The position numbers and the translations under genes were made by a program. A stretch of 38,660 nt of DNA from Aquitalea palustris (GTDB lineage Bacteria > Pseudomonadota > Gammaproteobacteria > Burkholderiales > Chromobacteriaceae): NCBI RefSeq assembly GCF_003693445.1, contig NZ_RFAR01000096.1, forward strand, positions 1 through 38,660. Direction: 5' to 3'. Under the pieces are notes generated by a model that saw only the letters and a list, made by a program, of their open reading frames with translations, made no database searches and was not told where the DNA came from. Below are positions 33,304 through 38,660 of the stretch, piece after piece (position 1 is the stretch's first letter; each line of letters opens with the position of its first letter).

Positions 33304-34614
33304 TTATTCCACACGTTCGCCATGCAGAACCACGTCCAGGCCTTCACGTTCTTCATCTTCGGCCACACGCAGACCCACTACCAGATCAATCACTTTGAGC
33401 AGGACGAAGGTGATGATGGCGCAGTACACCACGGTTACGCCTACACCCAGCGCCTGTGTTGCCAGGCTGCCTTCAGATCCGCCAATGCTCTTTACCGCGA
33501 ATACCCCGGTCAGCAGGGCACCAACGATACCGCCAACACCGTGTACACCGAAAGCATCCAGCGAGTCGTCATAGCCCAGCATGTGTTTCAGGCCAGTGGC
33601 ACCCCAGAAGCAGACCACACCGGCTACTGCACCGATGATCAGCGCACCTTTCACATCCACGAAACCTGCAGCCGGCGTGATGGCTACCAGACCAGCAACG
33701 GCACCAGAGGCAATACCCAGTACCGACGGCTTTTTCTTGTGAATCCATTCAGCAAAGGTCCAGGCCAGCGCTGCGATACCCGTGGCAACCTGTGTGGTCA
33801 CCATGGCCATACCGGCACGACCGTCGGCAGCACCAGCAGAACCAGCGTTGAAGCCAAACCAGCCCACCCACAGCATGGAAGCACCAATCAGGGTCAGAAT
33901 AAGGTTGTGCGGCGGCATGGCTTCCTTGCCAAAACCCACACGCTTGCCCATGACCAGGGCGCAGATCAGGCCGGCAATACCAGCGTTGATATGTACGACC
34001 GTACCACCGGCAAAGTCCAGTACGCCCTTGTCAGCCATCCAGCCGCCCGGAGCCCATACCCAGTGAGCAACCGGTACGTAAACCAGCAATGACCACAGCG
34101 CGGTGAAGATCAGCAGGGCAGAAAACTTCATGCGTTCGGCAAAAGCACCGGTGATCAGCGCCGGAGTAATAATGGCGAAGGTCATCTGGAACATCATGAA
34201 TACCGACTCCGGGATGGTTCCGGCCGACGGGTGCACTGCAACCTTCTTGGTGTCGGCCAGATAGTCCATGCCACTGAGCAGGAAGCGGCTCAGATCACCC
34301 AGATAAGGGCTACCCACGGTAAAGGCCAGGCTGTAGCCGATGACGGCCCACAGCACGGTCACCAGCGCGGTGATGGCAAAGCTTTGCATCAGTGTGGCCA
34401 GCACGTTTTTCTTGCGGACCATGCCGCCGTAGAACAGTGCCAGACCCGGAATGGTCATGAACAGCACCAGCGCGGTGGAAGTCAGCATCCATGCGGTATC
34501 GCCGGAGTTGATGACCTTGAAATCGGCCATGGCCGGGCCGGCCGGCGCATCCGCCAGGACCGGGAGGGCCAGCGCCAGCAGGCCGGTACCCAATGCAGCA
34601 AGTTTTTTATTCAT
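33304..34614 (-). CDS. amtB: ammonium transporter AmtB
   Basis: Inner-membrane ammonium channel, trimeric, blocked by GlnK when nitrogen is plentiful. The 436-aa precursor has a signal-like N-terminus (MNKKLAALGTGLLALALPVLA), then about eleven helices. The twin conserved histidines are in FAGGTVVHINAGIAGL and FGVHGVGGIVGALLTG; GLALFYGGMVRKKNVL is the Amt signature. AGGGGAAATGAA precedes the ATG. glnK lies upstream by 24 nt, so they form an operon. The C-terminal tail (VAEDEEREGLDVVLHGE) is where GlnK docks in E. coli. Confidence 0.96.
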   Translation of the reverse strand: MNKKLAALGTGLLALALPVLADAPAGPAMADFKVINSGDTAWMLTSTALVLFMTIPGLALFYGGMVRKKNVLATLMQSFAITALVTVLWAVIGYSLAFTVGSPYLGDLSRFLLSGMDYLADTKKVAVHPSAGTIPESVFMMFQMTFAIITPALITGAFAERMKFSALLIFTALWSLLVYVPVAHWVWAPGGWMADKGVLDFAGGTVVHINAGIAGLICALVMGKRVGFGKEAMPPHNLILTLIGASMLWVGWFGFNAGSAGAADGRAGMAMVTTQVATGIAALAWTFAEWIHKKKPSVLGIASGAVAGLVAITPAAGFVDVKGALIIGAVAGVVCFWGATGLKHMLGYDDSLDAFGVHGVGGIVGALLTGVFAVKSIGGSEGSLATQALGVGVTVVYCAIITFVLLKVIDLVVGLRVAEDEEREGLDVVLHGERVE

Positions 34615-34638
34615 TTCATTTCCCCTGTTGAGCGTGGC

Positions 34639-35028
<390 letters not shown>

Positions 35029-35032
35029 TCAT

Positions 35033-35048
35033 TGCACAAACCGTGCCA
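35033..35048 (-). promoter_or_regulatory. sigma-54 promoter of glnK-amtB
   Basis: On the - strand TGGCACG-GTTT-GTGCA matches the sigma-54 consensus TGGCACG-N4-TTGCW at all but one position, with GG and GC separated by 10 bases. Transcription would begin near 35022, 45 nt before the glnK ATG. Confidence 0.85.
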
Positions 35049-35120
35049 GCTTGTTATCTGACGATTAGCTAAGAAATTTCTTTGCAATAACGACCATTTA
35101 CCAAGGAAAACTCGGCATTG

Positions 35121-35135
35121 GCACCATGGCGGAGC
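35121..35135. promoter_or_regulatory. NtrC-type site, proximal
   Basis: GCACC-ATGGC-GGAGC matches the NtrC consensus GCACC-N5-GGTGC with one mismatch. Its centre is 106 bp upstream of the predicted glnK start. Confidence 0.6.
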
Positions 35136-35153
35136 ATTTATCATAAATAGACC

Positions 35154-35168
35154 GCACCGCTTTGGTGC
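35154..35168. promoter_or_regulatory. NtrC site, distal
   Basis: GCACC-GCTTT-GGTGC is an exact match to the NtrC consensus arms. Its centre is 139 bp upstream of the predicted glnK start and 33 bp (about three helical turns) from the proximal site. Confidence 0.75.
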
Positions 35169-35249
35169 GCCAGGGCAAAACTGCAGTGAGAGAGGGATTT
35201 TGCTAAACTCAACACAGATCATCGAACCCACCGTCCAAGGAGAGCTGAA

Positions 35250-35537
35250 ATGTTGAGTCAGAAATTGTTTGAGGAAATCAGCGCCAAGATCAGCGATACC
35301 ATTGCCGCCAGCCCGGCCAAGGATATCGAAAAGAACATCAAGGCCATGATGGCATCGACCTTTTCCCGTATGGATCTGGTGACCCGGGAAGAGTTTGACG
35401 TCCAGCAAGAAGTATTGGTCCGTACCCGCGAGAAGCTGACTGCACTGGAAGCGCGACTGGCTCGGCTGGAAAACCAGCTTTTCCCAGAAGAAGCCCAAGC
35501 TAAGACCGAAGCTCAGGCCGAACTGGGTCACTCCTGA
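35250..35537 (+). CDS. ubiK: UbiK-family ubiquinone synthesis accessory factor
   Basis: Small cytoplasmic coiled-coil protein (YqiC/BMFP family) that assists the Ubi enzymes under aerobic conditions in E. coli. The 95-aa product starts with MLSQKLFEEISAKISDTIA, the segment that binds membrane lipid in relatives, then KNIKAMMASTFSRMDLVTREEFDVQQEVLVRTREKL, of which residues 30-66 match the BMFP pattern, and a C-terminal heptad helix ALEARLARLENQL. AAGGAG lies 7 nt before the ATG. comM follows after 6 nt. Confidence 0.88.
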   Translation: MLSQKLFEEISAKISDTIAASPAKDIEKNIKAMMASTFSRMDLVTREEFDVQQEVLVRTREKLTALEARLARLENQLFPEEAQAKTEAQAELGHS

Positions 35538-35543
35538 CCGACG

Positions 35544-37043
35544 ATGGCGCTTGCCGTTGTCGCAAGTCGCGCACTGGCGGGCCTGCAGGCACCGGAAGTC
35601 GCGGTCGAGGTACACCTCGCCAACGGGCTGCCGCAGTTCACCATCGTTGGGCTGCCGGATACCGAGGTGAAGGAGAGTCGAGACCGCGTGCGAGCTGCCA
35701 TCATCAATTCCGGTTTTGAATTTCCCGCTCGGCGCATTACCGTCAATCTGGCACCGGCCGACCTGCCCAAGGATTCCGGCCGTTTCGACCTTCCCATTGC
35801 CATTGGTATTCTGGCAGCTGCCGGTCAGTTGCAGTGCCCGCAGCTGTCTGACTATGAGTTTGCCGGCGAGTTGGCACTCAGCGGACAGTTACGAGACATC
35901 CGCGGCGCATTGGCCATGGCCTGCCAGACCAGTCAGGCTGGCCGGATGTTTTTCTTGCCGCATAACAGTGCGGTGGAGGCCGCGCTGGTGTTGTCGGGTA
36001 GGGTGTATGCTGCCGACAGCCTGTTGCAGGTTTGCGGCCATCTCAATGGTGTGCAGCTGTGTGAGCCCCTTCTGGTCAACCAGAACAGCGTCAGCCCCGT
36101 TTATCCTGATCTGGCTGATGTAAAAGGCCAGCTCGCCGCGCGTCATGCGCTGGAAATCGCAGCTGCCGGCGGGCATAGCTTGTTACTGGTGGGGCCTCCT
36201 GGAACGGGTAAGTCCATGCTGGCATCCCGCCTGCCAGGCATTTTGCCTGTCATGGATGATCAGCAGGCCTTGGAAACTGCGGCCATCCAGTCGCTGGGCT
36301 CACAGGGCTTTCACACGGCACAGTGGCGGCAGCGACCCTATCGTGCGCCGCATCATACGGCCTCGGCTGTAGCCTTGGTTGGTGGTGGGTCTGATCCCCG
36401 TCCGGGGGAAATCAGCCTGGCGCATCACGGGGTGTTGTTTCTGGATGAGTTGCCCGAATTCGAACGCAAAGTGCTGGAAGTATTGCGTGAACCTTTGGAG
36501 TCGCAGGTAATCCATATTTCCCGTGCCGCCCGACAAGCGACCTTCCCGGCAGATTTTCAGCTGATCGCGGCCATGAATCCCTGCCCCTGTGGTTATCTGG
36601 GGCAGCCATCAGGTCGTTGCCAGTGCACCCCGGAGCAGATTGCTCGCTATGCCGGTAAATTGTCCGGTCCCTTGCTGGATCGCATCGACATGCACGTACA
36701 AGTGGCCAATCTCAGCGCGGCGGAGCTAACCAGTGACCACCCGGCCGAGGCCAGTAGCAGTATTCGCCTGCGCGTACAGCAAGCAAGAGACCGTCAGTTG
36801 CATAGACAAGGCTGTTGTAATGCCCGCCTGGCAGGGGCAGAGCTTGAGCGTCATCTGCATGCCAGTGCTGACGTCCTCGGTTTGCTGGCGCAGGCGCTGG
36901 ATCGTCTTGGCTTGTCCGCCAGAAGCTATCATCGGATACTGCGCATTGCGCGCACCGTGGCAGATATGGAGGGCAGTGTGCGGCTGGGGCGACAGCATAT
37001 GCTGCAGGCCATTCAACTGCGACGCAGCGGATTGACCTTATAA
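35544..37043 (+). CDS. comM: ComM/YifB family Mg-chelatase-like AAA+ ATPase
   Basis: Hexameric helicase-like ATPase; in Vibrio cholerae ComM promotes branch migration when transformed DNA is integrated. The 499-aa product has the N-terminal YifB domain (VEVHLANGLPQFTIVGLPDTEVKESRDRV, residues 21-49), Walker A GPPGTGKS (217-224), Walker B GVLFLDELPEF, the zinc-like CPCGYLGQPSGRCQC, and the C-terminal YHRILRIARTVADMEGS. Its presence allows natural transformation but does not prove it. Start ATG 35544 lies 6 nt after ubiK, without a strong ribosome binding site. Confidence 0.94.
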   Translation: MALAVVASRALAGLQAPEVAVEVHLANGLPQFTIVGLPDTEVKESRDRVRAAIINSGFEFPARRITVNLAPADLPKDSGRFDLPIAIGILAAAGQLQCPQLSDYEFAGELALSGQLRDIRGALAMACQTSQAGRMFFLPHNSAVEAALVLSGRVYAADSLLQVCGHLNGVQLCEPLLVNQNSVSPVYPDLADVKGQLAARHALEIAAAGGHSLLLVGPPGTGKSMLASRLPGILPVMDDQQALETAAIQSLGSQGFHTAQWRQRPYRAPHHTASAVALVGGGSDPRPGEISLAHHGVLFLDELPEFERKVLEVLREPLESQVIHISRAARQATFPADFQLIAAMNPCPCGYLGQPSGRCQCTPEQIARYAGKLSGPLLDRIDMHVQVANLSAAELTSDHPAEASSSIRLRVQQARDRQLHRQGCCNARLAGAELERHLHASADVLGLLAQALDRLGLSARSYHRILRIARTVADMEGSVRLGRQHMLQAIQLRRSGLTL

Positions 37044-37116
37044 TGCCGTGAAATATATTTTCACCGGGTTTTAATAGATAATGAGCGGATTGACTGCATG
37101 GAAATGGTAGTAGTAC

Positions 37117-37875
37117 ATGGCTAATCGTGATGTGAAGAATTCGTCGCGTTCATCGTCCTCAGGGCGAGCGCGCACTACCGGCAAAAGCGGCGGCGGTGGC
37201 ATGGTGGCAGGTATTGTCATCGGCCTGATTGTCGGTGTTGCCGTTGCCGTTGGCCTGGCGATGTATTTGAATCGTTCCGCCACTCCTTTCTCCAACCTGG
37301 AAAAGCTGGATCACAAGAATGCATCTACAGCCGCCTCGGCTCCGTCGACCGAGCTACTGGAGCCCGGCACCAAGATCGCCGATGTACAGCCTGCGGCGCC
37401 AGTAGCCTCGGCACCGGCCAAAGTCGAAGCTGTGCCAGCACCTCCCATGCCCGCCGAAGTGCCGCCCCCGGCGTCAACGCCTCCAGCCGCCAAGAGCAAG
37501 CCGGCTGCTCCGGCTGCCAACAGCAGCAAGGATGAACAGCGATTCGATTTCTACAAGATCCTGCCGGGTCAGGTAGATGCCGTACCCGCAGATGGTAAAA
37601 CCAGTGGCAAGGATCGGGAACCTTCAACGGCCGCTCCGGCCAAAAAGGTCTACCTGCAACTGGGCTCTTTCCAGAATGAAAACGAGGCCGACAACCTCAA
37701 GGCCAAGCTGGCCTTGCTGGGTGTGGAAGCCAAAATCCAGTCCGTGTCGCTGGCTGACAAGGGAATGGTGCATCGGGTGAGAGTAGGTCCGCTCAGCAAG
37801 CAAGAAGATGTGGACCGGATTCGTTCCCAGCTCAAGCAGGATGGGATCAATGCTGCCGTGGTCAAGGCAGAGTGA
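37117..37875 (+). CDS. SPOR-domain membrane protein
   Basis: FtsN-like envelope protein of 252 aa. A basic, Ser-rich cytoplasmic start precedes a single membrane helix (about residues 29-51, GMVAGIVIGLIVGVAVAVGLAMYL trimmed here to its core), then a long Pro/Ala-rich periplasmic linker (70-145), and a C-terminal SPOR domain (about 175-250) starting VYLQLGSFQNENEADNLKAK and ending INAAVVKAE. SPOR domains bind denuded peptidoglycan at the septum. Whether it is the essential FtsN cannot be told. A weak ribosome binding site precedes the ATG; dsbA follows after 26 nt. Confidence 0.88.
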   Translation: MANRDVKNSSRSSSSGRARTTGKSGGGGMVAGIVIGLIVGVAVAVGLAMYLNRSATPFSNLEKLDHKNASTAASAPSTELLEPGTKIADVQPAAPVASAPAKVEAVPAPPMPAEVPPPASTPPAAKSKPAAPAANSSKDEQRFDFYKILPGQVDAVPADGKTSGKDREPSTAAPAKKVYLQLGSFQNENEADNLKAKLALLGVEAKIQSVSLADKGMVHRVRVGPLSKQEDVDRIRSQLKQDGINAAVVKAE

Positions 37876-37901
37876 ACGTCGTAGCGTTTAAAGGACAAAA
37901 A

Positions 37902-38519
37902 ATGAAAAAGTGGTTGATGATGGGCTTGCTGCTGCTGAGTGGTGCTGCCAGTGCAGCGTCCGAGCTGGGTAAGGACTACATGCTGATGAGCAAACCGCAG
38001 CCAGTAGCGAACCCTAAGAAAGTCGAAGTCATCGAATTCTTCTCCTATACCTGCATTCATTGTTTCCATCTTGACCCGCTGATCACCGCCTGGGAAAAGA
38101 AAAAACCAGCGTATGTGGATTATCGCCGTGAGCAGATTGTCTGGCAGAAACCGATGGAGGGCTTTGCCCGACTGTTTGCCACGCTGAATGTGACCGGCTC
38201 GATGGAAAAGCTCAACAGCCCGGTGTTTGATGCAGTCATGCAGAAGAAAATCAACCTGGCTGACCCGGCGATCTTGAGTGACTGGCTGAAAAAGCAGCCT
38301 GGAGTGAATGTCAGCAAATTCATGCAGACCTACAACTCCTTCGGCATTAACAGTCAGGTAGCTCGTGCCAGCCAGATCACCCGTGCATACAATATCGAAG
38401 GGACGCCAACCATCGTGGTCAATGGCAAATATGCACTGGCACCAGCAACACCGGAGCGCCTGATCGAAGTGATGAATGATGTGATTGCCAAGGCCAAGGC
38501 TGAGAGCAATATCAAATAA
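37902..38519 (+). CDS. dsbA: thiol:disulfide interchange protein DsbA
   Basis: Periplasmic oxidase that introduces disulfide bonds into exported proteins. With ATG 37902 (AAAGGA 6 nt upstream) it has 205 aa, a signal peptide of about 18 residues (MKKWLMMGLLLLSGAASA) and a thioredoxin fold: EFFSYTCIHCFHLDP with active-site C51 and C54, and the cis-proline in GTPTIVV (T168-P169). The active site is CIHC rather than the CPHC of E. coli. The open frame starts 10 codons earlier in the SPOR gene, but the signal peptide fixes the start. Confidence 0.94.
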   Translation: MKKWLMMGLLLLSGAASAASELGKDYMLMSKPQPVANPKKVEVIEFFSYTCIHCFHLDPLITAWEKKKPAYVDYRREQIVWQKPMEGFARLFATLNVTGSMEKLNSPVFDAVMQKKINLADPAILSDWLKKQPGVNVSKFMQTYNSFGINSQVARASQITRAYNIEGTPTIVVNGKYALAPATPERLIEVMNDVIAKAKAESNIK

Positions 38520-38574
38520 GCTTGGTATATGCAGGGGCGTCTGTGTGCTTGATTAACTAATTTTACTCAAGTGC

Positions 38575-38603
38575 TTGACGTCGCCTTGTGAGTGCGGTAA
38601 GAT
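38575..38603 (+). promoter_or_regulatory. promoter of the initiator tRNA gene
   Basis: TTGACG (38575-38580) and TAAGAT (38598-38603) with 17-bp spacing, preceded by an AT-rich stretch (about 38551-38569) that could act as an UP element. Transcription would begin near 38610. Confidence 0.75.
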
Positions 38604-38615
38604 GCATTTCTCTGA

Positions 38616-38660
<45 letters not shown>

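Overview
The window reads as a core-genome segment of a Gram-negative betaproteobacterium, most likely order Neisseriales (a Chromobacterium/Aquitalea/Vogesella-like genus). The grounds are protein similarity by eye, GC-rich coding with dense operons, a 14-gene nuo operon with separate nuoC and nuoD followed by a DUF2818 gene, and a secG-tRNA-Leu-nuoA junction. No insertion sequence, prophage or CRISPR array was seen. The genus is inference.

Layout, left to right. 1-3.8 kb: tRNA modification and housecleaning genes on the + strand (dusA, rdgB, hemW, ridA), closed by a perfect bidirectional terminator. 3.9-7.8 kb: a DUF4124 protein, a PhzF-family protein, a monocistronic DUF2147 periplasmic protein and recG. 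7.8-8.16 kb: an unusual intergenic region with an FNR/ANR-like box, a perfect TATAAT and an intrinsic terminator, all reading leftwards; they outline a small RNA of about 73 nt with an exposed anti-Shine-Dalgarno stretch. 8.16-13.7 kb (- strand): phosphate uptake, with the low-affinity transporter pit and the high-affinity pstSCAB operon, which has a Pho-box-like promoter and a terminator-like hairpin between pstS and pstC. 13.8-15.1 kb: tpiA, secG and tRNA-Leu(GAG). 15.1-30 kb: complete complex I operon nuoA-N plus a DUF2818 gene, entered through two tandem terminator-like hairpins. 30.1-31.9 kb (- strand): two overlapping LpxL/HtrB-type lipid A acyltransferases, divergent from metK. 33.3-35 kb (- strand): glnK-amtB behind a sigma-54 promoter and two NtrC-type sites. 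35.2-38.6 kb (+ strand): ubiK, comM, a SPOR-domain protein, dsbA, and the first part of an initiator tRNA gene cut by the window end.

How it works together: the segment encodes central respiration (NADH:quinone oxidoreductase, with UbiK aiding ubiquinone synthesis), nutrient uptake under phosphate and nitrogen control (Pst/Pit, GlnK/AmtB), and envelope functions (lipid A acylation, SecG, DsbA, SPOR). The regulatory DNA is the least ordinary part. The most interesting element is the putative oxygen-responsive small RNA between recG and pit, which nothing in the protein annotation predicts. Next are the glnK enhancer layout, whose two sites lie about 106 and 139 bp upstream of the predicted start, and the hairpins that any transcript entering nuoA from upstream must pass.
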